This document shows positions 8,411 through 17,632 of a stretch of DNA of 64,000 nucleotides, piece after piece. Both the position numbers and the translations under genes were made by a program. The notes below the pieces were generated by a model. That model worked only from the letters and a program-made list of their open reading frames with translations, did no database searches and had not been told where the DNA came from. The stretch comes from Aequorivita capsosiphonis DSM 23843 (GTDB taxonomy: Bacteria > Bacteroidota > Bacteroidia > Flavobacteriales > Flavobacteriaceae): contig NZ_AUBG01000001.1 in the NCBI RefSeq assembly GCF_000429125.1, positions 124,001 to 188,000 on the forward strand, in the 5' to 3' direction. Positions within the stretch are counted from its first letter, which is position 1; every line of letters starts with the position of its first letter.

Positions 8411-9490
8411 ATGAAAAAGCAACAATTTTTAATAATATGCACCTTTTTACTCTTTATAAACTGCAAAATGAAACCCCAGGAAACCCAATTTGATCAAAAA
8501 GAATATAAAGTTATTTCGGAATATTCTGGCAATAAAAATTATGAAATTATAGAAATAATTTCTAAAAAAAACACGGCAAAATATGAACAATACGATTCAA
8601 TTTCCAAAAAAATTGTAATAAAGTCCTACTATAAATCAAACGATAAAGCTGAAAACACTTTCGAAACCTTGAAAATAGATTTATTGGGCAACCAATCAGA
8701 AAAATTAAAAATGACCGCCAGAATCTTAAAAGATGGTACTATATGGGACTGGAAGTATTCCGTAAACTGGATCATTAATGGAGATACCACTAAATATGAA
8801 TACTTAAAACCACTAACCAATAATGAAGAAAATGATTCGGCAGAATGGTATAAAAAATTCAAAGAACTATATGCCAATGCTCAATATGTCTATATATATA
8901 TGACTGATTATTATTTTAAAATAGAAGATAAATGGTATGTAGTTGAGGCTTTTAAAAAATCGAAAGAATTGGGATTAGATATAAAGAAACAATACCCGCC
9001 CAAAGAAGATCAAGACGTCCGTATGGTAGAGCTCAAAGACCAATTTCCTGATCTATATGTTCCACCGGTAGAGCGTGACACCAGCTTGATAAAACAAATA
9101 AAATACACCTCCACCTTTTTTGAGAAGTCCGATCGCGGTGATGCCTTTAACTATTCGGCGGGTTGGTGGTATTTCGATATTTATATGCCGGGCGGCGATA
9201 CCCTAAAGATAAAACGCTTTGCCTCCTTCCGCGATCCCGAAATGAAACTTTATAAAATCCCCAAGGAACTCGGTGGTAGGGAAGATGTGCTTTTTATCAT
9301 CCAAGAGCCAAACGAAATCCACCCCGAGCAGGTTGGTGGAATGTACGTGATCCGTCCAAAAAACTATAAGGAAACACCGCAATACAAAGAACAGGAAGCT
9401 AAAGAGCTAGAAAAGGAAAAAATGCAGAAACAAAAGGAGAGCCAAGAAGCGGTAAGGAAAAGACGGAGCTTTTTGCCGGATGAGAAATAA
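8411..9490 (+). CDS. Lipoprotein, predicted immunity protein, unit D
   Basis: The start is placed at 8411 (MKKQQFLIICTFLLFINC) because it gives the signal peptide and lipobox shared by the other copies. An in-frame ATG 39 bases upstream would lie inside the tip gene. The product is 359 residues with Cys18 as the lipid-modified residue and MKPQE after it. The variable half includes EIIEIISKKNTAKYEQYDS. The conserved half from DQDVRMVELKDQFPDLY is intact to RRSFLPDEK. It is the last unit of the array; no further tip follows. Confidence 0.78.
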   Translation: MKKQQFLIICTFLLFINCKMKPQETQFDQKEYKVISEYSGNKNYEIIEIISKKNTAKYEQYDSISKKIVIKSYYKSNDKAENTFETLKIDLLGNQSEKLKMTARILKDGTIWDWKYSVNWIINGDTTKYEYLKPLTNNEENDSAEWYKKFKELYANAQYVYIYMTDYYFKIEDKWYVVEAFKKSKELGLDIKKQYPPKEDQDVRMVELKDQFPDLYVPPVERDTSLIKQIKYTSTFFEKSDRGDAFNYSAGWWYFDIYMPGGDTLKIKRFASFRDPEMKLYKIPKELGGREDVLFIIQEPNEIHPEQVGGMYVIRPKNYKETPQYKEQEAKELEKEKMQKQKESQEAVRKRRSFLPDEK

Positions 9491-9566
9491 TTTAGCCAAA
9501 ACTCAATTTTTTAATACTATATATTAAATGTAGCTATGACTTTAAAAAATAAACAAAACGTAAAAA

Positions 9567-9833
9567 ATGAATGATTATCCAAAACAACGAAAAACTAGTT
9601 ATCTTTTTAGAGTCTTTATTCAAACGTTAACAGCAATTATTTTTGCATTTGGCTTTGCTATGATTTTTGCCAATTTATCTTGGATTGAGCCAGATGGGAA
9701 TCCGGGAAATCTTGCAGGGCCGATCGGTAATTACTTAATACTAATTATTGGATCTATTATTGGATTTATACTCGGATTTGCTTTTGGTTTTTTTACACCT
9801 TGGCTAATGTTTAGAATTTTTGACCCCAAGTAG
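9567..9833 (+). CDS. Small two-helix membrane protein, function unknown
   Basis: This 88-residue protein has two hydrophobic helices: TLTAIIFAFGFAMIFANL near residues 19-36 and YLILIIGSIIGFILGFAFGF near residues 55-76. The segment between them is glycine/proline-rich (EPDGNPGNLAGPIGN). It lies between the cassette array and the truncated DUF2235 effector, on the same strand. I recognise no family. It might be an immunity-type membrane protein or a passenger left by rearrangement. The ATG is preceded by an A-rich leader common in Bacteroidota. Confidence 0.6.
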   Translation: MNDYPKQRKTSYLFRVFIQTLTAIIFAFGFAMIFANLSWIEPDGNPGNLAGPIGNYLILIIGSIIGFILGFAFGFFTPWLMFRIFDPK

Positions 9834-9862
9834 AAATTTGTTGAAACTTTTGAATGTTTTAA

Positions 9863-11227
9863 AAAAGCGGCGGTTATGGCGGCATCCTGACCATTCCCGG
9901 CTATCATCTAAACCGAAGACTGAAATATAAGGATATTACCGACCTGGATAAAAATGAATCTTGGAGGGAAAATCTAATTCCCGCAGAGTGGACTAAGAAG
10001 ACAAATGCAGGAAGGGCGCACGATGCATCTTTAGCCGCAAGATATATAAATGATGATGTTGCGAGCTTTGAAAACTATTATAGTAATATTGCTTCTATGG
10101 AACCTTTTTACGAGGGTCAAAACAATCAAAGTTTACTTACTTTCTCAATTTATATAGAAGGTATTGGATCCGAAGATTTTAAAAAGGACGATACACGCGG
10201 TGGAGGCTTTGGAACAGGCAAAACTGGAATTGAAGCAAAAGTAAAAAAAGCATGTATTTCTTTAGTAAATAAGGCGAGTAATGAAGGAATAGAAGAAATA
10301 AGTACTTTAACTATTGACGTTTTTGGTTTTAGTAGGGGTGCTGCAGCTGCAAGAAATTTGGTGTTCGAGGTGAGCAAAGCATATGAAGCTGAAAAAGTAG
10401 TTTACACCTTTACCCGAGGCGGTACCGCAATACCAACGACGATACCTGAAAAGCCAAGATATGGCCATTTGGGTAAAGAACTTAAAAAGAGCGGTATTCC
10501 TATAAGGATGTTAGTTGTGCGTTTCGTGGGGGTTTATGATACCGTTTCATCACATGGAGCAGGAGTTATTTTCAGTTATGATAATGATACTAAAGCCCTG
10601 GGATTGGACGCTATAAGGAAAGCAAAATTCACTTTACATCTTACGGCTGCAGACGAACACAGGAAGAACTTTTCTCTTACTGATATTAGAAGTGCAATAC
10701 AATCAGGGAGAGGTAAGGAGTTTACATTACCAGGTGTCCATGGTGATTTAGGAGGCAGTTATAATGATGGTGAGGAAGAGAAACGAAAATTTGCGTATTA
10801 TGAGCGTGATTTTGTAATTGAACAAGGTTGGTATTCTCCAGAACAATTGAAAACAGTTCAATGGGACAGGCATGGGATGAACCCAACTATTATTCAAGGA
10901 ACTCGAAATTTATCGAATGCTTACACACATATTCCGCTTTCTATTATGGCAGATTTTACAATCAAGAAAGGACTTCCCGTCAAAGCAGAGTCATTAAAAA
11001 GTGTCTATTCAATTCCATCTAATCTCAGTGCTATAAAAAAGAGGATAGAAGATTATGTTTTTAATAAAGGTAAACCATTGGATTTTAATGATGAAGAAGA
11101 TAGGCTTTTGTTGCTTCCTATACGTAAAGATTTTTTACATTTCTCAGCACAATTCCAAAGCATCACTATGGGACCACGACGAAAATTTTGGAGTAGAGAA
11201 CGTTATAGAAAAATAATTCCTGGATGA
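9863..11227 (+). pseudogene. 5'-truncated DUF2235 (Tle1-like) T6SS lipase effector
   Basis: The frame is open from 9863 after a TAA, with no start codon until 10097, yet the upstream residues are plainly coding (GGILTIPGYHLNRR, NESWRENLIPAEW, ASLAARYINDDV). The body matches the DUF2235 alpha/beta-hydrolase family: YIEGIGSE, then the nucleophile elbow GFSRGAAAAR (Ser79 counting from the ATG at 10097), FVGVYDTVSSHG and the LPGVHGDLGGSY motif. The usual N-terminal catalytic strand with the FFDGT motif and any PAAR-like leader are missing. It is therefore a remnant of a larger effector, or a donor cassette like the array upstream. The stop TGA overlaps the start of the next lipoprotein gene. Confidence 0.72.
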
Positions 11228-12264
11228 AAAATAAATTGAAAATAATAGTTTTGATAATTACATGTTCCTTTTTCCAAGGATCATGTCAGCAAAAAAATAA
11301 TACGACTATGAAAATGTACGAATGGACACCCACTAACACTGCCCCCGAAAATTATCCCGTATATATTTATAAAAGTTATTTTACTGGTGCAGATGGCTCA
11401 TTAATCAAAACACCTGATAAGCGAACAATATATTATGGTTGGGAAAATATTGGTTCTGTATATATTTCAGGTGAGGACATAAAATCCTTACCTCAAAAAT
11501 TATCATCATCTTGGTTTTCTTTGTCGGAAAAAAAATATTATAAAATAGAAATTGATTTACCAATTCAAAAAATAGACTCTTTATTTGATAAAGGTTACGT
11601 AAACCCTCGAACCTATAATAAAGAAACTTTTAATACAATAAGTTATGGAATTGCTCCAGGAGGTTTTATTGTAATTTGGTTAGTAGGAACCTCAAATAGA
11701 ATAGAAGTTTACTCAGGACAAGGTCAAGTTGTAGAAATAGATTTCAAAGAAATGATACCCACTACATCTCTAAACCAACAGGATTTTACAGAGATGATAC
11801 TTAAAGAACAAGTAGAAGATTCAGTATTACAAGAAATCAAGGCAGGAAATATCCCTTATCAAAGATGGCATGAATATCGAAAAAAATACAATTGGAAAAT
11901 AGCATTAACTCATCAAGAAGATTTTAAACCTGAGCAGGCACGTGTAAATATGCTCAATGGAGAACAGGATGTTCAATTCTTCACGAAAAATATAAAAAGA
12001 CTATTAGATAATTGGGCGGTTCCTTCATCTACTCGAATCCAATGGAGGGATAAAGACGATAATCTAATTGCTGCGAAAATTCTTTTTGAAGAGAAGGAAA
12101 CGATAAAAGCTTTCGAAACACTTTTTACTGGCGTCAATCAAAACATAACATTAACAGCTCAGATCGGTCGCTTTAATGATACCATAAAAATGATTTTGAG
12201 CAATAATGAAAATGAAATTGAACTAATAAAGGCCAAAATAAAAATCTATTCAAAAACTGATTAA
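11224..12264 (+). CDS. Lipoprotein, predicted immunity protein to the DUF2235 effector
   Basis: This 346-residue protein has a signal sequence MKNKLKIIVLIITCSFFQGSC with a probable lipidated Cys21. It overlaps the DUF2235 frame by four bases (ATGA), a tight coupling typical of effector-immunity pairs. The rest is soluble and rich in Lys, Asn and Glu with no family I recognise. A periplasmic lipoprotein is the expected form for immunity against a phospholipase. It is intact although its effector partner is truncated, which suggests continued selection for protection. Confidence 0.68.
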   Translation: MKNKLKIIVLIITCSFFQGSCQQKNNTTMKMYEWTPTNTAPENYPVYIYKSYFTGADGSLIKTPDKRTIYYGWENIGSVYISGEDIKSLPQKLSSSWFSLSEKKYYKIEIDLPIQKIDSLFDKGYVNPRTYNKETFNTISYGIAPGGFIVIWLVGTSNRIEVYSGQGQVVEIDFKEMIPTTSLNQQDFTEMILKEQVEDSVLQEIKAGNIPYQRWHEYRKKYNWKIALTHQEDFKPEQARVNMLNGEQDVQFFTKNIKRLLDNWAVPSSTRIQWRDKDDNLIAAKILFEEKETIKAFETLFTGVNQNITLTAQIGRFNDTIKMILSNNENEIELIKAKIKIYSKTD

Positions 12265-12265
12265 A

Positions 12266-13387
12266 ATGTCTAATAGCATTATCCTCATATCATTACTTAT
12301 GACGCTTTTCTGTTCTGCGCAACAGCTTCCTAATAGCAAAAACGATTCAATAAAAAAAGCTTCGAAAATTTCTGTAACACCTAGCTTAAATTCTGAAGTC
12401 AAAACAGAAGTGGCTGACAGTACATTTATAATTCCAGATAACCCACAAGAATTTTACCAAGGCTTTTACAAGGAAAACAATCCTTTTAACGGGTATTTCA
12501 AAATTAGTGAAAGAGAAATATTTTGGGTAGATTTTTATAAAGATGGTATAAAAACCAATCAGTATTCATTTGATATTTTTAAGAATATAGAAGGAGAGGA
12601 ACAGAAAGAAAGGGAAGAAATAAACTATGAGTACGTTGAAAGTGGGAAAACAGTATTGGATATAAAGTCAACATTTAAAAACGGCGAAATAGTTGATGGA
12701 GCAATACTAGGTAGATTAAAACATGGGTATTTCGCCAAAAAATATAACAACGGAAAAATTGTAGAAGTAAAGATTGACGTATTTGCAATTCATTACGCCA
12801 ATAGGTTAACTTTTAAAGTGACTGAAAATTACATCCTTTTTTCACATCTTAAAGACAGGGCTTCTATGGTTCAATTTTCATTGAACAATGGCAGGCTGTT
12901 GGTTGAAGTTTTAGCCAACAACACTATTATAGCCAGTAACAATCTAAACGATTGCAATCCTAAAAATCCAAAACCCAATAGTAATATTAGTATTTTCAAA
13001 ATCAAAGATCGCATTGATTGTTTAATGTTTAAAAATGATCTAGACATGAAAATATATGAAGACAATTTATCTATGCTTCAAAACATTATTCTTTCCAACT
13101 ATACATTTCCTTCAGATAGCAATGATCCTTATGAGTTTTTAAAGCAATTTTTAGAAAAGCTTTCTTCCGAAGAAGAAGAAGAAATTATGACGGAAGAATC
13201 GCTGGAGATAGCATTCTTAGATACAGATAAAAACGGAATAATAAAAGAAGGAATTTATTGGGAAGAAGCAACAAACAACAATGGCAGTTATAAAATTTAT
13301 AAGGATGGAAAAATAATAAAAGAAGCAGAAAATAATCTTTTAGATTTTCAGAACACCTTAGAGGATTACTTTAAACAAAATTATTAG
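12266..13387 (+). CDS. Secreted protein of unknown function, T6SS-associated
   Basis: This 373-residue protein starts one base after the previous stop. An N-terminal signal (ISLLMTLFCSAQQ) suggests export, with cleavage near SAQ. The mature part is charged and has repeated short motifs such as FYKENNPFNGYFKI and YKIYKDGKIIKEAENN. These are reminiscent of proteins with MORN-like hairpins, but no family is certain. Tight spacing puts it in the same operon as the lipoprotein upstream. It could be a second immunity protein. Confidence 0.6.
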   Translation: MSNSIILISLLMTLFCSAQQLPNSKNDSIKKASKISVTPSLNSEVKTEVADSTFIIPDNPQEFYQGFYKENNPFNGYFKISEREIFWVDFYKDGIKTNQYSFDIFKNIEGEEQKEREEINYEYVESGKTVLDIKSTFKNGEIVDGAILGRLKHGYFAKKYNNGKIVEVKIDVFAIHYANRLTFKVTENYILFSHLKDRASMVQFSLNNGRLLVEVLANNTIIASNNLNDCNPKNPKPNSNISIFKIKDRIDCLMFKNDLDMKIYEDNLSMLQNIILSNYTFPSDSNDPYEFLKQFLEKLSSEEEEEIMTEESLEIAFLDTDKNGIIKEGIYWEEATNNNGSYKIYKDGKIIKEAENNLLDFQNTLEDYFKQNY

Positions 13388-13398
13388 ATTCAAAAAAA

Positions 13399-14286
13399 TT
13401 GAACACGAAAACCTTTCATATTACCCGCAAACTAAAGCTCAACGGCCAACGTATTTCCCGTAACTATACGGCTATAATTAGCAATACCGAAACCAAAGCC
13501 AAAAAAACTCTTGCAACAAAAATGGGTTGGGAATTTAGTCTAGAGTTTTTCGGAATGGACGAAGAAGGAAACTTACAATACACCCTGACTACCCAACGTC
13601 GCTTTTTTTTGAATGAAAGAAATACAATCATAAAAAAGCTAAACAAAGCTCAGACGATTGCACTCCAAGCTGCTAGTATAAATGATGTACTAAAGCTAAG
13701 TGTACATAAAAACTACAAACTATTAAAAGTTATAAATACAAAACAAATTAGAGATAAATGGGAAGATGTTAAAATGGATCTCCTACACACATATTCAGAT
13801 TTAAAAGAAATGGCAGCCGATTTTGACTGGCAATTACAGGAAGCTGAAATACAAAACGTGTTTTTGAACGATAATTTCTATAACTTTATGTTTGCCAACA
13901 TCTTTTATAGAGATTTTGAAGGAGATTCACCCATACAAGATCAGAAAATATTGGCGAATGCTTTGGGAAGTATAAATGTTCCAATTAAAGAAGAAAAGAA
14001 AATAACCAAGCAGGATATCACTTTTACTGAAGCAAAACTTGAAATTACCGGAGAATTAGACACCGAAGCAGAAAATTTTCCATTGGCAAAAATGAATGCT
14101 TTTTTAGGCAGCTTTCCAATAGAAACTGGCTCACAACATACCTTAGACTTCAATTATAAAGGAAGTTACGAGTTGAGTCCCGAAATAGGTTTAATCATTG
14201 AAGCTAAATTAACTTACAAAATGAGCATTACAGACCTATATAAAAAAGAAACAACGATAACCTTTAAACTGGAAGACCAAGGGTAA
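13399..14286 (+). CDS. Conserved T6SS-associated protein, possible effector adaptor
   Basis: This 295-residue soluble protein has no signal peptide. The only start compatible with the open frame is TTG at 13399, because an in-frame stop sits at 13372-13374 and the next ATG is at residue 43. The sequence has no motif I can name (KMGWEFSLEFFGMDEEGNLQYTL, FYNFMFANIFYRDF). It is placed directly before a PAAR-like protein and a metalloprotease effector, so I suggest a chaperone or adaptor loading that cargo on VgrG. This is inferred from position only. The unusual start may mean the 5' end was altered by recombination. Confidence 0.55.
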   Translation: MNTKTFHITRKLKLNGQRISRNYTAIISNTETKAKKTLATKMGWEFSLEFFGMDEEGNLQYTLTTQRRFFLNERNTIIKKLNKAQTIALQAASINDVLKLSVHKNYKLLKVINTKQIRDKWEDVKMDLLHTYSDLKEMAADFDWQLQEAEIQNVFLNDNFYNFMFANIFYRDFEGDSPIQDQKILANALGSINVPIKEEKKITKQDITFTEAKLEITGELDTEAENFPLAKMNAFLGSFPIETGSQHTLDFNYKGSYELSPEIGLIIEAKLTYKMSITDLYKKETTITFKLEDQG

Positions 14287-14308
14287 AAAGTATGTATTAG
14301 ATGGCGCA

Positions 14309-14962
14309 ATGCTACAGTGCGATCAAGGTATGAAACCAGCAAAACTTTTGGTAACACAGAACCAAAAGGTAAAAATACAAGGCAAGTTTCAGGCAACGGA
14401 CAAAGAAAATCAAGTACCAGAAACTTTTGGACTTTGTAAACTAAAACCTTCTGGCAACACTTACCTACCCTGCGTTCCAGCGCTGCAACCCTGGACAAAA
14501 ACTGCCGAAAAATCTACTTTAGGAGGTAGTAAAAAATTCCTTTTTGAAGACAGTGAATGCATGTGTGCCACCAGCGGAAAAGTAACCATCATCCAGCACG
14601 CCCAAATAAACAGTGCTGGTAGCGTAAAAGAAACTTTTAAGAATATTGCCATGATGATTCCCGGGGCAATGCTAGGCAACGACAAAGCTCCCAAAGTAGT
14701 GGAAAGCTATTGGATGGATGAAGCTGGAAAGGAGCGGATTGATAGTACAGACTATGGCGAAAAGGCCCAGTTATTTGTTTTAACTGACAATATGGATCCG
14801 GGAGAAACTGTAACAGTCAATATAAGTGACAAAGAAAAACAAGATTTTGCAAAAGGCGAAAAAAAGTTGAAATATAAGGGTACCGTAAAAGCAGATGGCA
14901 CTGCAGCAATGAAACTGGTAAGCATAGACGAAAACTGGATAGAAACCGAAAAAGAACAATAA
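14309..14962 (+). CDS. DUF4280 PAAR-like spike-tip protein
   Basis: This 217-residue protein matches the DUF4280 pattern also seen at the N-terminus of the effector at 767: LQCDQGMKPAKLLVTQNQKV, Cys-rich FGLCKLK, LPCVPALQPW, then DSECMCATSGKVTI. It should cap VgrG and carry the metalloprotease encoded 3 bases downstream. The start is doubtful. The frame is open upstream to 14261 and encodes GKKYVLDGA just before the ATG, which looks like the true N-terminus of the family, but no standard start codon precedes it. A lost start codon or a junction with the gene before it is possible. Confidence 0.78.
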   Translation: MLQCDQGMKPAKLLVTQNQKVKIQGKFQATDKENQVPETFGLCKLKPSGNTYLPCVPALQPWTKTAEKSTLGGSKKFLFEDSECMCATSGKVTIIQHAQINSAGSVKETFKNIAMMIPGAMLGNDKAPKVVESYWMDEAGKERIDSTDYGEKAQLFVLTDNMDPGETVTVNISDKEKQDFAKGEKKLKYKGTVKADGTAAMKLVSIDENWIETEKEQ

Positions 14963-14965
14963 ATT

Positions 14966-16390
14966 ATGGCACGCACTTTAGTAATAGATACAATTGAAGC
15001 GGCGGGACGGAGTTTTAGCTCGGGAAAGGAGCTAGTCATAAATCCTATTCTAAAAAAATTTATGATACATTTTAGGCGAGGTAAAACTTTTACAAATAAA
15101 AAAAAATATACAACGACATATGCAGGACAATATGGATTTGATTGGTTAAGAGATGAATATATATACCCTATAGTTGAAGTGACTCACGATAATAATGGAG
15201 TTGCAATAAAAGCAAAAAAGCCATTGTGTTTAGATCCAACAGCTTTAAAAACGGAATACTTAGATACATCGATCAAACCTCATGGTAGTGATTACTATCC
15301 AGCTTGGATTTCAATTTTTCCACATACAACAACTAAAGAATTTGAACACGGTTCTGACATGCACGAAAAAGGGGTTGATCTAAATTTGGAGATTGAAGAG
15401 TTAGAAGATTTGGTTATTGATAGAACTACATTGTCTTTTTTATGTGGTAATAGTCTTGTTAAAATTACTCCAGAGAAATTAAATTTAAAAGATCTTATTG
15501 GCACTGCTAAAATTAAAGATCTTGGACTAGGGAATAAACGAAAATATCATTTAGCTGAAAACAAAATAAACATTAAGTTTAAAGGAGGTACATCTGGTAT
15601 TGATGAGGAAGTTAAAGTTTTTGCGGAGCTTAATGGAACAAAGGAAGAAGTTGGAAAATTAATAATATATAAAACCAATGAAATCCCTAAGGCTGAAATT
15701 GTCGCTGTTAATGTAATCACCACAAATAATAAAACAATTATTAAGGACGATTATCAATTTCTATTTAAAAACCAATCTTTCAATCAGGCATTGGTAAGAG
15801 CTGAAGTAAAGGTAGATACTGAATTTAATTTGGTTGAGTTAGAAAAAACAAATCCATCAATTGGTCATTTTTTGAAAAATGTCAAAACAATGAAATCTAA
15901 AGACATTAAAAAAGATTTGGTAGATTTCTATGAAAAATTTGGAGAGCACAGTCCTCCAAAAGGAAGTCATATAAATTACATAGGTACTAAGGGCACAACT
16001 AGAACTTATTTATTTTATACTGATTTTACTGCTGGCAATGTTCTGGGCTCTTGTTCTTTAGATGCAAACAAAAATTGGGGCAACAGTTATATTATCTATA
16101 AAGCTGGCTTAGAAGATGGTCATACCATTGTTCACGAAGCTGGACATTCATTTGGACTACCACATGTTTTTCAAGGAGGAAGCTATGCTGGAAAACATAC
16201 ATTTTATCATGGATATACTGATAATTATATGGATTATACATGGCAATTAGGACGACCTATTGATTCCAAAGATTTAAGCAAAGGCTTTTATAGTTCTGGC
16301 AATAATAAATACAAAGGAAAGATGTTTTCTCTTTTTAAATGGCAATGGGATGTAATTAGAAAAGATAGAAGCATAATAGAAAAATATTAA
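14966..16390 (+). CDS. Metzincin-type zinc metalloprotease, predicted T6SS effector
   Basis: This 474-residue protein carries a complete zinc-binding motif HEAGHSFGLPH: His390, Glu391, His394 and His400, pattern HExxHxxGxxH. A probable Met-turn follows at Met422 (DNYMDYTW). These two elements define the metzincin group of metallopeptidases. No signal peptide is present, so secretion by another route fits. Its position, 3 bases after a PAAR-like protein and just before immunity-type lipoproteins, marks it as a T6SS cargo effector. The first ~300 residues contain beta-rich segments (IDEEVKVFAELNGTKEEVGK) that may bind the PAAR protein or the target. Protease chemistry is well supported; the target is unknown. 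Confidence 0.8.
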   Translation: MARTLVIDTIEAAGRSFSSGKELVINPILKKFMIHFRRGKTFTNKKKYTTTYAGQYGFDWLRDEYIYPIVEVTHDNNGVAIKAKKPLCLDPTALKTEYLDTSIKPHGSDYYPAWISIFPHTTTKEFEHGSDMHEKGVDLNLEIEELEDLVIDRTTLSFLCGNSLVKITPEKLNLKDLIGTAKIKDLGLGNKRKYHLAENKINIKFKGGTSGIDEEVKVFAELNGTKEEVGKLIIYKTNEIPKAEIVAVNVITTNNKTIIKDDYQFLFKNQSFNQALVRAEVKVDTEFNLVELEKTNPSIGHFLKNVKTMKSKDIKKDLVDFYEKFGEHSPPKGSHINYIGTKGTTRTYLFYTDFTAGNVLGSCSLDANKNWGNSYIIYKAGLEDGHTIVHEAGHSFGLPHVFQGGSYAGKHTFYHGYTDNYMDYTWQLGRPIDSKDLSKGFYSSGNNKYKGKMFSLFKWQWDVIRKDRSIIEKY

Positions 16391-16399
16391 AACAAAAAC

Positions 16400-16951
16400 A
16401 TGAAATCAAAAAGTTCTAAATCTCGCAATCTTCGTAATTGTCATTTTATAGTTTTCTTAATAATACTCTTGACTTTATCCTGCAAAAACAATAAGAATAA
16501 CAATAATGAGGTTTCTGCTAAAGTATTAAAAACTCAAACAAAATTAAAAATTAAAAGTTTAAGTTTTCAATATTTCAACGCTTCGATTCCTGCAAATTAT
16601 AAATTACAGAAATTTCAAGTTATAGAAATAGCAAATGATAATATTTGTTTGTTGGATAGAGTATATGAAAAAGCTGAATACACAAAGACAGATACCATAC
16701 AATGCTATCCTCCAAAAGAAAACATTCATGACTTTTTTTCTAAAATCCCTGAAAAATATATAATAAAAGATCAAAAATTTGGAGAAATAACTGATCAAGT
16801 TGATGATGGTTTTATAGAAGTAAAAATAAATTTTGAAAATGACACTTCTATTTTTTGGAAAGTAAACTCTGCAAATGATGATTTACCAGAAGATATAAGA
16901 TTTGTTCTTGAAAAGTATCAAGCTGTTTCTTTAGAATTACACTCAGATTAA
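16400..16951 (+). CDS. Lipoprotein, predicted immunity protein to the metalloprotease
   Basis: This 183-residue protein has an extended N-terminus (MKSKSSKSRNLRN), a hydrophobic stretch and a lipobox LTLSC. It starts 9 bases after the metalloprotease stop. The mature part shares a clear pattern with the lipoprotein at 17633: FQYFNASIPANYKLQKF here against FSEYNASVPANFELHVF there. The pair therefore belongs to one family that has duplicated next to this effector. The immunity role is inferred from adjacency and envelope location. Confidence 0.68.
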   Translation: MKSKSSKSRNLRNCHFIVFLIILLTLSCKNNKNNNNEVSAKVLKTQTKLKIKSLSFQYFNASIPANYKLQKFQVIEIANDNICLLDRVYEKAEYTKTDTIQCYPPKENIHDFFSKIPEKYIIKDQKFGEITDQVDDGFIEVKINFENDTSIFWKVNSANDDLPEDIRFVLEKYQAVSLELHSD

Positions 16952-16953
16952 GA

Positions 16954-17433
16954 ATGAAAACAATTTATATTTTACTATTATTATGCGTGTCGTGTGTTTC
17001 AAAAAATGAGCAAAATCAAACAATTGAAACCAAAAACATAACATCAAAATTTCAAGAATCAAAAGGGTTTGATCAAATAATCTTCATTGAGCTTAAGCGA
17101 AACTCTGCAATGGATTAATTCTTTTCAAGAAATTATAGACTTGTAGAGAACCAATTATTCTTTTACGATGAAAACTATAAATTGGCAGAAATGAGCAGAA
17201 GTGATTATTTGCTTTCAAAAAAACTTATTGACAGTCTTCCTGATAACGTTTTGGATAATAAAAAAAACTTAGGACATCCAACCGTAATGATTGATATACC
17301 AGATTGGGAAATCATTATTTATTTAAAGACTCAAGATACTATTTTAATTTCTTCAGGAGATCTGCCAGAATTTATGAAATCCTATGAAAATATGGCTTGG
17401 GATATTATTGCAAAATCGGATGATAAAAAGTAG
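16954..17433 (+). pseudogene. Immunity-like lipoprotein gene broken by a TAA codon
   Basis: A short lipoprotein frame starts at 16954 (MKTIYILLLLCVSC, lipobox Cys14), two bases after the previous stop. After codon 54 it is interrupted by TAA at 17116-17118 (NSAMD, stop, FFSRNYRLVENQ). The same frame then continues without further stops to 17433, ending WDIIAKSDDKK. The simplest reading is one point mutation in a gene of about 159 codons. It lies in the cluster of immunity-type lipoproteins behind the metalloprotease, and decay suggests its cognate effector is gone or redundant. Confidence 0.6.
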
Positions 17434-17632
17434 CAATAAATTATTACAGTAGTATAGTTAGTTGAATATCTGAAAAGTAGATAATTCTGTACTAGATAGT
17501 TGTGTTTATAACTCTTATCATAAGCAATATAACGAGACTATGCTTTCTCACCGTTAATGAGAATAGAAAATCATTCGAAGTCAAAGAAGTTTGATTTTTT
17601 CATTCTAAAATAATCAGTAAAATCTTATCTTG

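Larger units (their letters stand above)
2504..9490 (+). repeat. Four tandem effector-tip/immunity cassettes
   Basis: Four direct repeats of about 1.73-1.77 kb lie end to end: 2504-4228 (inside the full-length effector), 4230-6000, 6002-7739 and 7741-9490. Each starts at the codons for SVATDWGN. Each contains about 330 bases of highly conserved effector sequence, a variable stretch, a conserved effector end, a lipoprotein gene with a constant signal region and variable N-terminal half, and about 470 conserved bases at its 3' end. One base separates the lipoprotein stop from the next unit. Both flanks of the variable centre are conserved, so homologous recombination between units could exchange the tip and its immunity gene together. 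Confidence 0.9.

Noticed and set aside
767-9490. Rhs or contact-dependent inhibition (CdiA) toxin array
   Set aside because: No YD repeats, haemagglutinin repeats or TpsB partner; the PAAR-like head and VgrG neighbour indicate T6SS delivery.
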